Shown here: piece after piece, positions 6,641 to 15,912 of the stretch
How the letters are laid out: each line of letters begins with the position of its first letter
Position numbering within the stretch: the stretch's first letter is position 1
DNA from: an uncultured Bacteroidota bacterium
GTDB taxonomy: Bacteria; Bacteroidota; Bacteroidia; Flavobacteriales; Flavobacteriaceae
Reading direction: 5' to 3'
Assembly (NCBI GenBank): GCA_902509675.1
Contig: CABWYN010000011.1
Location: 1 to 37,079, forward strand
DNA length: 37,079 nucleotides
Translations under genes and position numbers: made by a program
The notes under the pieces: model-generated
What the model was told of the DNA's origin: nothing
The model's database searches: none
Seen by the model: only the letters and a program-made list of their open reading frames with translations

Positions 6641-9328
6641 ATGGAATATAATTTTAGAAGTATAGAGGAGAAATGGCAAAAGTATTGGCTTGAAAATAAG
6701 GTATATTCTGCTAACAATAAATCTGACCTTCCAAAATTTTATGTCTTAGATATGTTTCCTTATCCCTCTGGTTCGGGGCTACATGTGGGGCATCCTCTTG
6801 GGTACATTGCCTCTGATATAATTTCAAGATATAAAAGGGCTAAAGGGTTTAATGTTTTGCACCCCATGGGCTTTGATTCTTTTGGGCTTCCTGCTGAACA
6901 ATATGCAATCAAGACTGGGCAACACCCAAAAGTTACAACTGAAAAAAATATTGAAAGATTCAAAGACCAATTGAATAAGCTCGGTCTTTCTTACGATTGG
7001 GACAGAGAAATTAAGACTAGTGATAGTAAATATTATAAGTGGACGCAGTGGATTTTTTTAAAACTTTACAATTCATACTACGATAAGGATGAAAATAAAT
7101 GTAAAAATATTTCTGAATTAAAAATACCCAAAGAATTATCTAAGTCTGAAAAAATACATTTTATCGACTCAAAAAGATTAGCTTATATTGATACTATTGA
7201 TGTAAACTGGTGCCAAGAGTTGGGTACTGTTTTGGCAAATGAAGAGGTAATAGGTGGACTTAGTGAACGAGGTGGTTTTCCGGTTGTAAAAAGACCTATG
7301 AAGCAGTGGGTCATGAGAATTACTGACTATGCTGATAGACTAATAGATGATTTAGTGGATTTAGATTGGCCAGATTCAATTAAAGCATCTCAAATAAATT
7401 GGATTGGGAAATCAACTGGCGCTGAGATTACATTTAAAATTGATCAAAAAATTAGTATTGATGTTTTTACGACAAGACCTGATACTATTTTTGGTGCTAC
7501 TTATTTGGTTATTGCACCGGAGCATCCAATACTAGATAAGATTACATCCGAAAAACAAAGAGAAGAAATTGAAAAATATCGTAACGAATCCTCTTTGAAA
7601 AGTGACCTTGAAAGACAGGAAAATCAAAAAAATAAAACGGGTGTTTTCACAGGTTCTTATGCAATTAACCCCATGACAGGAAAAGAAATTCCAGTATGGA
7701 TTTCTGATTATGTTTTGTTTGGATATGGTACTGGTGCTATAATGGCAGTACCTGCTCACGACGAAAGAGATTTTGAATTCGCAAATAAATTTGATTTAAC
7801 AATAACAAAGGTTATTAAAAGCAACGAAGATTGTTATTCTGGCTCTGGTGAAATAATTAACTCCTCAGATTACAACGGATTAAATAGTGAAGACTTTAAA
7901 AATATTGCTACAACCCATTTAGAAAAAAATAATTTAGCCAAGAAAACTACAAATTATAAATTACGAGATTGGATTTTTACCAGACAGAGATATTGGGGTG
8001 AGCCAATACCTATTTTACATTCTGAAGAAGGGACCACTGGTTTAGACGAAAGTGAATTGCCTTTAGAGCTTCCTGAAGTTGAATCGTACTTACCAACAGA
8101 CGATGGTTTGTCTCCTTTAGCTAGAAATGAAGAATGGAAGGCTGTAAAATCTAACGGAAAAGATTTTATAAGGGAAACAAATACAATGCCTCAATGGGCT
8201 GGGTCATGTTGGTATTATTTACGTTTTTTAGACCCTCATAATGATAACTCGTTTGCCTCTGAAAAAAATATTAATTATTGGATGCCAGTTGATTTATATA
8301 TTGGTGGAGCTGAACATGCTGTTCTACATTTATTATACGCTAGATTTTGGCATAAGGTTCTTTTTGATTTAGGACTAGTTAATACTACTGAACCGTTTAA
8401 AAAATTGGTCAACCAGGGTATGATTTTAGGAAACAGCGCATTTATTCACAGAAAAATCGGTGAAAAGTGTTTTGTTTCGGCTGAAATTGCCGGTCAATAT
8501 AAAACTCAGAAAATCCACATAGATATTAATTATATAAATGAAAAAAACCAACTAGATTTAGAATCATTACAAAGCCATGATGAGGATTACGCTAAGTCTT
8601 CTTTTGAATTTAAAGACAATTTTTACGTTGAAAGAGAAGTTGAAAAAATGTCAAAGTCTAAATATAATGTTGTAAATCCAGATGATATATGTGAGAAATA
8701 CGGCACTGATACATTGAGAATGTATGAGATGTTTTTAGGACCACTTGAGCAATCGAAACCTTGGAGTACATCTGGAATTTCAGGTGTCCATAATTTTTTA
8801 AAAAAATTATGGAAGCTATATTTTGACCCTAAATCTAATCTGATTGTTGACGATTCGGAACCCAGTAAAACTAATTTAAAGACTTTACACAAGTGCATAA
8901 AAAAAGTTTCGGAGGATATTGAATCTTTTTCTTTTAATACTGCTGTCTCTGCCATGATGATCACTGTAAATGAATTGATTTCTCAAAATTGTAGGAGCAG
9001 AAAAATACTAGAACCTCTTCTGTTAGTCGTGAATCCTTTTGCCCCTCACATTACAGAGGAAATTTGGGAAACTTTAGGAAACAAGAAGTCTATAGTTTAC
9101 TCCAAATATCCAGATTATGCAGAAGCTCACATAAAAGATAATACAAAAATATATCCTGTTTCGATAAACGGAAAATTAAAATACAAAATTGAACTATCTA
9201 CCGATTTGTCAAAAGAAGATATTGAAAAGGCTATTCTTTCTGACCAAAATTTCATGCAAAAATTAGAAGGGAATCATCCAAAAAGGGTTATTATAATACC
9301 CGGAAAAATTATAAATTTTGTAGTGTAA
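6641..9328 (+). CDS. leuS: Leucyl-tRNA synthetase
   Basis: 895 residues, a class I aminoacyl-tRNA synthetase charging tRNA-Leu. The HIGH motif appears as HVGH at 48–51 within PYPSGSGLHVGHPLGY, and KMSKS at 669–673. The CP1 editing domain (~225–420) shows TTRPDTIFGAT and GTGAIMAVPAHDERD, so post-transfer editing looks intact. A leucine-specific insertion precedes KMSKS, and the anticodon-binding and C-terminal domains follow. Length is normal for bacterial LeuRS. It is a single-gene unit divergent from ftsX. The ~85 bases between it and the next, convergent gene hold no clear terminator. Confidence 0.97.
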   Translation: MEYNFRSIEEKWQKYWLENKVYSANNKSDLPKFYVLDMFPYPSGSGLHVGHPLGYIASDIISRYKRAKGFNVLHPMGFDSFGLPAEQYAIKTGQHPKVTTEKNIERFKDQLNKLGLSYDWDREIKTSDSKYYKWTQWIFLKLYNSYYDKDENKCKNISELKIPKELSKSEKIHFIDSKRLAYIDTIDVNWCQELGTVLANEEVIGGLSERGGFPVVKRPMKQWVMRITDYADRLIDDLVDLDWPDSIKASQINWIGKSTGAEITFKIDQKISIDVFTTRPDTIFGATYLVIAPEHPILDKITSEKQREEIEKYRNESSLKSDLERQENQKNKTGVFTGSYAINPMTGKEIPVWISDYVLFGYGTGAIMAVPAHDERDFEFANKFDLTITKVIKSNEDCYSGSGEIINSSDYNGLNSEDFKNIATTHLEKNNLAKKTTNYKLRDWIFTRQRYWGEPIPILHSEEGTTGLDESELPLELPEVESYLPTDDGLSPLARNEEWKAVKSNGKDFIRETNTMPQWAGSCWYYLRFLDPHNDNSFASEKNINYWMPVDLYIGGAEHAVLHLLYARFWHKVLFDLGLVNTTEPFKKLVNQGMILGNSAFIHRKIGEKCFVSAEIAGQYKTQKIHIDINYINEKNQLDLESLQSHDEDYAKSSFEFKDNFYVEREVEKMSKSKYNVVNPDDICEKYGTDTLRMYEMFLGPLEQSKPWSTSGISGVHNFLKKLWKLYFDPKSNLIVDDSEPSKTNLKTLHKCIKKVSEDIESFSFNTAVSAMMITVNELISQNCRSRKILEPLLLVVNPFAPHITEEIWETLGNKKSIVYSKYPDYAEAHIKDNTKIYPVSINGKLKYKIELSTDLSKEDIEKAILSDQNFMQKLEGNHPKRVIIIPGKIINFVV

Positions 9329-9415
9329 TAATAGTAGTATTTATCTCTTCCCCATAGATTATCAACAAGCTATAATTTATTATTGTAATAAAAAGAAACT
9401 TATAAAATAGAAATT

Positions 9416-10915
9416 TTAGTTTTCTCTTTTTACAACGAAAAGACCATTTTGAATATCACTTATTATAATATTTCTACTTTCATGGAATGGGTAAACACTC
9501 CAAGCTCCGCTAAACCCTGATCCATCACCCTGGGGATAAGAGTCAAAATAACCAACTTCATTCATTTGCTTTGATTCTATTTGACTAATATCTATTTCTC
9601 TTAATCCTGCTTTGTAGCTTGATAAATAATATCTATCACCAACAACGTATCCGTTATGATCAATTGCAAGTGTTGGTCCATAATAATCATAATGCAACAG
9701 AGGATCATCTAGATCGGTTAAATCTAAAACTATACTCCTTGTATTAATTCCGTCTGCTGCTTCATCCAATTCATCACCAACGATAAAATATCTATGATCT
9801 TCTGTCAACCATCCCTGATGAACATAATGTGTGTTTTCGTATACTATTGAGGAAATAATAATAGGGTTTGATTTATCTGAAACATCGATAACATCAACAT
9901 GTTGCGCATTACTTCCGATAATAATTTCTTTTCCAGTGTGATCTGCATCGGGACCATTATATATCACAGCTTGGGCATCATGACAATAGCCAACATCGCT
10001 GAAACCACCCTCCAGAACAGGCGCTGTGGGATTTTGTATGTTTATAAACATGGGACCTCCATCAAACAAACCTCCTACATGCCCAGGGTCTCTTGTGAAA
10101 CTTCTTCCAGAGTCTTGATTTCCAACAGGGTATGCATAGCCTGTTTGTTCATTTATAACAATATTATGAGCCCTTCCAAAATCAGTGAAGTGAGAGTCAT
10201 GAGAAAATATAGTTGGTATATTTTCTATATTTCTTAATCTGCTTAAATCAAATATTTGCATTCCATGGTTTGAAGCTTCACTTACAATATATGCATGATT
10301 ATTATATACTTTAATATCTCGCCAAATACTATTCACCGAAGCTGTGGGTAGTATTCCGATTAATAACAAATTGTCTGGATCACTCATGTCAACAAATGAT
10401 GTGTGTGATGAAAGGCCAACAATGGCATATTCTTTCCCTGTTAATGGATCTTCCCAACCCCACGAATCATTAACTCTTGTATTATCTGCAGGCTCTATAC
10501 TTAGCTCCTCAATAGACAAATGACCAATTAAACTATAGCCACTACAAGGGTATTCCCCAGCCATCCCATCCAAACAGGGTAAAGAGGTGAAATCGACAAG
10601 ATCACATTTGTCTCCAATACCATCTGTGTCTGAGTCAAATTGATTTGGATTGTAGTTTTCTGGGCAGTTATCCTCAGCATCTATAATTCCATCATTGTCA
10701 AAATCAGAACAACTATCTCCAATACCATCGCTGTTGGTATCTGTTTGATCTGGGTTAGAAACATAAGGACAATTATCTGTAATATCATAAAATCCATCAG
10801 AATCATTATCAGCATAATTCTGATCAATTGATTCATCTTGACAACTTTGAATGTTAAGGCTAATTAATATTATTGAAAAAACAAGAGGATAAATTTTTAA
10901 AAACCTACTTTTCAT
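9416..10915 (-). CDS. Choice-of-anchor B family lipoprotein with thrombospondin type 3 repeats and LVIVD-type propeller
   Basis: 499 residues. A lipoprotein signal peptide with lipobox IQSC (Cys ~25) is followed at ~36–108 by calcium-binding thrombospondin type 3 repeats (DNDSDG, DNCPYVSNPDQ, DSDTDGIGDKCD). From ~115 to the end the protein matches choice-of-anchor B proteins, a beta-propeller-like region with LVIVD-type units such as VDMSDPDNLLLIG, IFDLSRLRNI and VIDVSDKSNPIIIS. It should be anchored in the outer membrane or exposed at the surface. The substrate or partner is unknown. It appears to have its own promoter just after the Lrp gene, so it need not belong to that operon. Confidence 0.85.
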   Translation of the reverse strand: MKSRFLKIYPLVFSIILISLNIQSCQDESIDQNYADNDSDGFYDITDNCPYVSNPDQTDTNSDGIGDSCSDFDNDGIIDAEDNCPENYNPNQFDSDTDGIGDKCDLVDFTSLPCLDGMAGEYPCSGYSLIGHLSIEELSIEPADNTRVNDSWGWEDPLTGKEYAIVGLSSHTSFVDMSDPDNLLLIGILPTASVNSIWRDIKVYNNHAYIVSEASNHGMQIFDLSRLRNIENIPTIFSHDSHFTDFGRAHNIVINEQTGYAYPVGNQDSGRSFTRDPGHVGGLFDGGPMFINIQNPTAPVLEGGFSDVGYCHDAQAVIYNGPDADHTGKEIIIGSNAQHVDVIDVSDKSNPIIISSIVYENTHYVHQGWLTEDHRYFIVGDELDEAADGINTRSIVLDLTDLDDPLLHYDYYGPTLAIDHNGYVVGDRYYLSSYKAGLREIDISQIESKQMNEVGYFDSYPQGDGSGFSGAWSVYPFHESRNIIISDIQNGLFVVKREN

Positions 10916-10935
10916 ATTTTTAAGTAATGGAAAAA

Positions 10936-10963
10936 CAAAGATATCTAATTATAATTAATCAAC
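10936..10963 (-). promoter_or_regulatory. Putative promoter for the choice-of-anchor B lipoprotein gene
   Basis: On the minus strand TATCTTTG (bases 10943–10936) fits TAnnTTTG, and GTTG (10963–10960) lies 16 bases upstream as a -33-like element. The lipoprotein ATG is 20 bases downstream. The element occupies the 48-base gap after the Lrp/AsnC stop codon. Confidence 0.45.
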
Positions 10964-11440
10964 TCATAAAGTTATTTGTCTATTAATTTGTTGGTCTAAA
11001 GATATATATGTTTCAGTTCTAGAAACTCCCTTTATTGTTTGTATTTTTTTTGTGAGAATTTGCATTAAGTCTTCATTATCCTTACACAAAAGCTTGGTTA
11101 GAACACTCCAGTCACCCGTTGTGTAGTGGCATTCTAATATTTCTGGAATTTCTTTTAATTTATTAACAACACTCAAATTATTTGTAGCTCTATCTAAAAA
11201 AATTCCAATGTAAGCCATTGTTGTAAAACCTAATACTTTGTGATTAATTTTTATACTTGATCCAATAATTAAATTATATTTTTCAAGTTTTCTTAATCTT
11301 TGATGAATAGCAGCACCTGAAATTCCGATATTTTTTGCAATTTCGAGTATAGGTCTTCTTGAATTTGACATTAACATTCTAAGGATTTGTTTATCTATAC
11401 CGTCTAATTTCACAAGATTATTTTTCATTTGAATACTCAT
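10964..11440 (-). CDS. Lrp/AsnC family transcriptional regulator
   Basis: 158 residues. The N-terminal winged helix-turn-helix (~10–60) shows LDGIDKQILRMLMSNSR and ISGAAIHQRLRKLEKYNLI. The C-terminal RAM effector-binding domain (~75–150) contains ILECHYTTGDWSVLTKL and IKGVSRTETYISL. Such proteins sense amino acids and typically control neighbouring amino-acid genes and themselves. The start overlaps the upstream saccharopine-family gene by 23 bases, or by 11 if the second Met (11428) is used. The overlap suggests that the regulator governs this gene in response to lysine or a related amino acid, which is inference from context. Confidence 0.9.
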   Translation of the reverse strand: MSIQMKNNLVKLDGIDKQILRMLMSNSRRPILEIAKNIGISGAAIHQRLRKLEKYNLIIGSSIKINHKVLGFTTMAYIGIFLDRATNNLSVVNKLKEIPEILECHYTTGDWSVLTKLLCKDNEDLMQILTKKIQTIKGVSRTETYISLDQQINRQITL

Positions 11441-12758
11441 TAAAGGTTACTCCGTATTTTTCTAATTCTTTTAATACTGGGATGTAAATTTTTCTGTTAG
11501 TTGGTCTTTGAATTCCGGTAAGATTAATTTTATTATTTAATAAAAGTAACGCAGAAATAGCTAAAGGTAATCCTACTGTTTTAGCCATAGCTGTATACAC
11601 ATCATCTTTTCCAACACACAGCATTGTAGAAATTATATTCTTCTTTTCACCCATCTTTGTTCTGTAATCAAACTCGTGATACATAACTATCATATCTTTA
11701 TCTTTTTTTGCTAGCCCCCACGGATCTTTAAGTATAAATTCTAATATTTGAGCTGGAGTAGCATTTTTCAAAGGAATCTTTTTTTCAGAACTTAGAATAC
11801 CAATTTCTTCTAATTTTTTCCAGTTAGAGTCATCTTTTACAATAGACAGAGCTGTTGCGAGTTTATCTTCAATACTGAGGTTTTTATCATAGGGTAGAAA
11901 ACAATTAAGATATTCTCTGTAACTTAAATGTTCTGAGTTAGAAATTGTGAAATTATCGTTAGTCAATCCAAGCTTTACAAACATATCCCATGATTCACAA
12001 AACCCTATTTTTCTAATTGTCCCCCTTATCATGGTTTTGATATTCTTTAAGCCATAAATTTCTCTGTATTTCAAAGAATCTCGATTGGGATAAACTTCAA
12101 ATGGGCCATGTCCGACGACTTGTATTCTTTCGGTATTTTTAAAAAGTCTATTGTAAGGAATGTACTTAAATTTTTTATTTTCAATGTATTTAGCGGGAAT
12201 GCCTTGCCCTGCTAAAACAACGTTTCTTGGATTCCAAGTAAATTTATAATTCCATTTGTTGCTATCGCTTTCAGGAGCTATCAATCCTCCAGTGTAAGAT
12301 TTAAATGAATTTATTTTAGCCCCTTCATCCAATAATTCATCAATAATTTTTTTTGCACTCATGTGATCAATTCCTGGGTCCAGCCCCATTTCATTCAAAA
12401 ATAACAACCCGCTATTTTTCACATCACTTTCAAGATTTTTCATTTCGTCGCTAACATAAGATGCTGTCAACAAATCCTTTTTTAGCTTAATGCATGTTTT
12501 TGCTAAAATTATATGAAATCTGGCAGGCAGCATTGAAATAACCAAATTGGCTTCAGAAATATATTTTTCTCTTTCTTTTTTGTTAGAAATATCAATTGAA
12601 GAAATAATACAATTAGGATTTTTTTCATACTGAACCAGATGATTAGTATTCACATCGGCTATGTGAATTGATAATTCTTCTTTCTGAGAATTTTCGAGTA
12701 AATATTTAATTAAATAAGGAGAAGATTTGCCTGCACCTACAATTAAAATTTTTCTCAT
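11418..12758 (-). CDS. Saccharopine dehydrogenase family protein (probable saccharopine reductase/dehydrogenase)
   Basis: 446 residues, about the length of fungal saccharopine reductase. The N-terminal Rossmann fold opens MRKILIVGAGKSS. LLTASYVSDEM and LFLNEMGLDPGIDHMSA are hallmark segments of the saccharopine reductase family, followed by the C-terminal catalytic domain with FKSYTGGLIAPESD. The family interconverts saccharopine with glutamate and alpha-aminoadipate semialdehyde. In a Flavobacteria-type genome with glutaryl-CoA dehydrogenase nearby, the catabolic direction of lysine breakdown is likely, but other substrates in the superfamily are possible. It is co-transcribed with the overlapping Lrp/AsnC gene and divergent from pckA. 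Confidence 0.85.
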   Translation of the reverse strand: MRKILIVGAGKSSPYLIKYLLENSQKEELSIHIADVNTNHLVQYEKNPNCIISSIDISNKKEREKYISEANLVISMLPARFHIILAKTCIKLKKDLLTASYVSDEMKNLESDVKNSGLLFLNEMGLDPGIDHMSAKKIIDELLDEGAKINSFKSYTGGLIAPESDSNKWNYKFTWNPRNVVLAGQGIPAKYIENKKFKYIPYNRLFKNTERIQVVGHGPFEVYPNRDSLKYREIYGLKNIKTMIRGTIRKIGFCESWDMFVKLGLTNDNFTISNSEHLSYREYLNCFLPYDKNLSIEDKLATALSIVKDDSNWKKLEEIGILSSEKKIPLKNATPAQILEFILKDPWGLAKKDKDMIVMYHEFDYRTKMGEKKNIISTMLCVGKDDVYTAMAKTVGLPLAISALLLLNNKINLTGIQRPTNRKIYIPVLKELEKYGVTFNEYSNEK

Positions 12759-12857
12759 ATCCTGTTAATTTAATTATAATATTAGTAAATAATTATTAGT
12801 ATTAATTAAATTATTTAGATTAATTTTAATTCTTAAAATCTATCGAAAATCTTAAAT
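12759..12857. other. A+T-rich divergent spacer between the saccharopine-family gene and pckA
   Basis: These 99 bases are almost entirely A and T and must hold both divergent promoters, but no exact TAnnTTTG box is visible. ATTAGTA occurs at 12781 and again 14 bases later. This could be an Lrp-type site for the regulator encoded next door, but in such A+T-rich sequence the match may be chance. Confidence 0.2.
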
Positions 12858-14468
12858 ATGATCGTAGACTCAAACGATTTAGATAATCAAAAAATTTCCT
12901 TAAAAAGTTACGGAATAACCAGTACAAAGATCAATTATAATCTACCCGTACAAGTTCTGTATGAATTATGTCAAAAGGGTAATCTAGGAATTTTAACTGA
13001 TAAAAATGTACTGGCTATAAATACGGGAAAATTTACTGGTAGATCTCCAAAAGATAGATACATAGTTTCCGACGCAATCACAAAAGAAAAAGTATGGTGG
13101 GGCGAAATAAATAAGCCTATAGAAGCCAAGGTTTTTGATAATTTATATTTAAAAATTTCGGAGCATTTATCTCAAAAAGAATTATACGTTAGAGATTGTT
13201 ATGCATGTGCATCTCAAAACAACCGATTAAACATAAGAACGATTTGTGAATATCCTTGGAGTGATATTTTTTCACATAATATGTTTATAAGGCCAGAAAT
13301 AAACGAAAAATTTGCCATAGAATGGACTGTAATTTCAGCACCAGATTTTAAAGCAAATCCTAAAAACGACGGAGTTGATAATGAAAACTTTTCAATTATC
13401 AACTTTTCAAAAAAAATAATCATTATCGGAGGAACAGGATATACCGGTGAAATAAAAAAAGGTATTTTCTCCGTTTTAAATTTTACACTTCCTGTACATA
13501 AAAATATTTTACCAATGCATTGTAGTGCAAATTCAGGCACCAATAATGATACATCGATCTTTTTTGGTCTTTCCGGCACTGGTAAAACAACTTTATCCAC
13601 TGATTCATCTAGAAAACTTATTGGTGATGATGAACATGGCTGGGATGAAAAAGACAATATTTTTAATTTTGAAGGAGGGTGTTATGCAAAAGTTTTGAAT
13701 TTATCTGCGGAGAAAGAGCCCGAGATATATAATGCAATAAAATCAGGTGCTTTATTAGAAAATGTTATTATTGATAAAAATGGAGTTGTTGATTTTAATG
13801 ATAAATCCATAACCCAAAATACAAGGGTTAGTTATCCGATTAATTTTATCAAAAATATTAAAAATCCTTCCTTAGGAAATAACCCAAAAAACATTTTCTT
13901 TTTGACCGCTGATGCATTTGGTGTTTTACCTCCAATTTCGAAATTAAATCCAAGTCAATCAGCGTATCATTTTATTTCAGGTTATACCTCTAAATTAGCT
14001 GGAACCGAAGCAGGAGTAGACGAACCTGTTCCTTCTTTTTCAGCATGTTTTGGAGCTCCCTTCATGCCTCTTCACCCAACGGTTTACGCAAAAATGTTGA
14101 TTAAGAAAATGAAAGACTCAGGAGTAAATGTTTGGCTAGTAAATACAGGTTGGACAGGAGGCCCATACGGAATTGGAAAAAGAATGGAACTTAAGTATAC
14201 CAGAGCAATGATAAATGCAGCTATGTCAGGGGAATTAGATAAAGCTAACAGAGACAATTATCACATTCATTCGGTCTTTAATTTAATGCAGCCTAGGGTT
14301 TGTCCAAATGTGCCAACTAGCGTCCTTAGTCCTAGGAAAACCTGGAATAATGACAAAAAGTATTATAAAAAAGCATACATGCTTTCTCAGGCATTTATCA
14401 ATAATTTTGAAAAATTTTCCGATCAGGCGGATAGTCAGATCTTATCAGGATCACCAAATACGAAATAA
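12858..14468 (+). CDS. pckA: Phosphoenolpyruvate carboxykinase (ATP)
   Basis: 536 residues. It converts oxaloacetate and ATP to phosphoenolpyruvate, CO2 and ADP, the entry step of gluconeogenesis. Motifs in order are FTGRSPKDRY (~59–68), GGTGYTGEIKKG (~191–202), the ATP-specific P-loop GLSGTGKT (237–244), the metal-binding DDEHGW (257–262), and a late NTGWTGGPYG segment. Length and motifs are normal. It is divergent from the saccharopine-family gene across a 99-base A+T-rich spacer and ends one base before the convergent hemD. It fits growth on amino acids or organic acids, in keeping with the lysine-catabolic neighbours. Confidence 0.97.
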   Translation: MIVDSNDLDNQKISLKSYGITSTKINYNLPVQVLYELCQKGNLGILTDKNVLAINTGKFTGRSPKDRYIVSDAITKEKVWWGEINKPIEAKVFDNLYLKISEHLSQKELYVRDCYACASQNNRLNIRTICEYPWSDIFSHNMFIRPEINEKFAIEWTVISAPDFKANPKNDGVDNENFSIINFSKKIIIIGGTGYTGEIKKGIFSVLNFTLPVHKNILPMHCSANSGTNNDTSIFFGLSGTGKTTLSTDSSRKLIGDDEHGWDEKDNIFNFEGGCYAKVLNLSAEKEPEIYNAIKSGALLENVIIDKNGVVDFNDKSITQNTRVSYPINFIKNIKNPSLGNNPKNIFFLTADAFGVLPPISKLNPSQSAYHFISGYTSKLAGTEAGVDEPVPSFSACFGAPFMPLHPTVYAKMLIKKMKDSGVNVWLVNTGWTGGPYGIGKRMELKYTRAMINAAMSGELDKANRDNYHIHSVFNLMQPRVCPNVPTSVLSPRKTWNNDKKYYKKAYMLSQAFINNFEKFSDQADSQILSGSPNTK

Positions 14469-14469
14469 A

Positions 14470-15216
14470 TTATCTTTTGTTTGCTTTGGCAATATAGTTA
14501 TCTAATGCCATAGTCATCGATGGGAATTTAGGGGAAGGGGCATATATATCAACATTTAATCCCTTTTCTTCTACTGTTTTTTTAGTAATCGCTCCAAAAA
14601 CAGCTATTCTGGTATTATTTTGTTTGAAGTCAGGGAAATTATGTAGTAAGGATTCTATTCCAGACGGACTAAAGAAAACTAAAATATCATAAGTAACATC
14701 AGCTAAATGTGACAAATCACTAATCACTGTTTTGTAAAAAACGGATTGTCTCCAGCTTATTTCTAATTCGTCAAGAAGCTGTGGAACTTCGGGTTTTAAC
14801 TTATCAGTTGTAGGTAAAAGAAAAGTTTCATTTTTATGCTTTTCAATTAAAGGACATAAGTCTTTAAAAGTTCTTTTACCTACATAAATTTTTCTTTTTC
14901 TATATACCACGTGATTTTGTAGGTATAAGGCAACAACTTCAGATTGACAGAAATATTTCATCGAGTCAGGAACCTTAAATCTCATTTTATCACAAATTCT
15001 AAAATAATGATCAACAGCGTATCTACTGGTGAGAATGATTGCTGAAAATTTTGTTAAATCAATTTTTTGTAATCTTATTTCTTTTACAGTAGCTCCTTTT
15101 ACGTGTATGAAAGGGATGAAATCAATTTTTACTTTTCTTCTTTTTTTTAGGTCAAGAAAAGGGGAGTTTTCGAGTTTTGGCCTGGGCTGGGAAACTAATA
15201 TAGTTTTAACTTTCAT
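14470..15216 (-). CDS. hemD: Uroporphyrinogen-III synthase
   Basis: 248 residues. It cyclises hydroxymethylbilane with inversion of ring D to give uroporphyrinogen III for haem and sirohaem. The family is poorly conserved. Recognisable parts are the start TILVSQPRP, FSAIILTSRYAVDHYF (~53–68), and DILVFFSPSGIESLLHNF (~178–195), followed by IAVFGAITKKTVEEKGL, which form the two Rossmann-like lobes. It lies four bases after the DUF4271 gene; that pairing is typical of Bacteroidota and supports the call. It ends one base from the convergent pckA stop. Confidence 0.85.
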   Translation of the reverse strand: MKVKTILVSQPRPKLENSPFLDLKKRRKVKIDFIPFIHVKGATVKEIRLQKIDLTKFSAIILTSRYAVDHYFRICDKMRFKVPDSMKYFCQSEVVALYLQNHVVYRKRKIYVGKRTFKDLCPLIEKHKNETFLLPTTDKLKPEVPQLLDELEISWRQSVFYKTVISDLSHLADVTYDILVFFSPSGIESLLHNFPDFKQNNTRIAVFGAITKKTVEEKGLNVDIYAPSPKFPSMTMALDNYIAKANKR

Positions 15217-15220
15217 TTTG

Positions 15221-15853
15221 TCACACTTTTAAAAACCTACTAATTATATAGTAATAAGGTATAATTTCAAGTGTGCAAAGATACAAAATAAAATAAAACC
15301 AATTTTTATAAATAATATTTTTAAATGAAAAAAATATTGTGAAGTAACTGATAATCAAACACAAAAGAGATATGATCAGTGAAATGTAAACTAATTCGTA
15401 ATTATAGCCACTCGAATAAATACACACTATATTAAGCATTAAAATATACAAACCAATGGTTCCAAAGTATTTAAATTTAATTATTAGATAATTATCACAT
15501 TTTTTTTTGAAATTAAATAACCAGCCTATAAACTTTTCTAAAAATAATTTTAACAAAATGAATAAAGTAAGCAGAGTTGCAAACTTTAGAAAGTCTTGAG
15601 AATTAAATTTATCATTTTTAAAGATTGTAAATAAAATGGAGGTATTTATAACAAAAATAAGTAGGTACACAACATTTATTGATCTGAATGATAGATAATC
15701 ATTATTTGAAAGCTTAGTGATGAGATTTTTTTTATTAAAACTGAAATTTTCGTAAAATTTTTGACTGTTAATTTTTTTTAAGACAAAAATTAATAGAATT
15801 GAAAAAATGATTAGAGAAGTTAAAATGTCGTTTGAAAAATATTCTCTAATCAT
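15221..15853 (-). CDS. DUF4271 multi-pass membrane protein
   Basis: 210 residues with about five to six hydrophobic helices. It ends in FILYLCTLEIIPYYYII, a conserved feature of DUF4271 proteins, which in Bacteroidota usually sit directly upstream of hemD as here (gap of four bases). No reaction is known to me. The constant linkage to uroporphyrinogen-III synthase hints at a haem- or envelope-related role. It is divergent from the glycosyltransferase gene across 59 bases. Confidence 0.8.
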   Translation of the reverse strand: MIREYFSNDILTSLIIFSILLIFVLKKINSQKFYENFSFNKKNLITKLSNNDYLSFRSINVVYLLIFVINTSILFTIFKNDKFNSQDFLKFATLLTLFILLKLFLEKFIGWLFNFKKKCDNYLIIKFKYFGTIGLYILMLNIVCIYSSGYNYELVYISLIISLLCLIISYFTIFFSFKNIIYKNWFYFILYLCTLEIIPYYYIISRFLKV

Positions 15854-15912
15854 ATATTTAAAATAAGATTTCTTTTTAGTCTAAAAATTATACTTTTACA
15901 AAAAACAACTTT

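Noticed and set aside
6760-6963. Minus-strand open frame inside leuS, and similar antisense frames in ppk2, pckA and dnaE
   Set aside because: They have no family features and lie opposite strongly conserved coding sequence; they are by-products of codon use.
9329-9415. Possible terminator or small RNA between leuS and the choice-of-anchor B gene
   Set aside because: Only weak A+T complementarity (TAATAATA-like against TTATTATT-like); no stable stem or promoter.
12759-12857. Very A+T-rich spacer as a replication origin
   Set aside because: No DnaA-box cluster, no dnaA or other origin-linked genes nearby; such spacers are normal in this genome.
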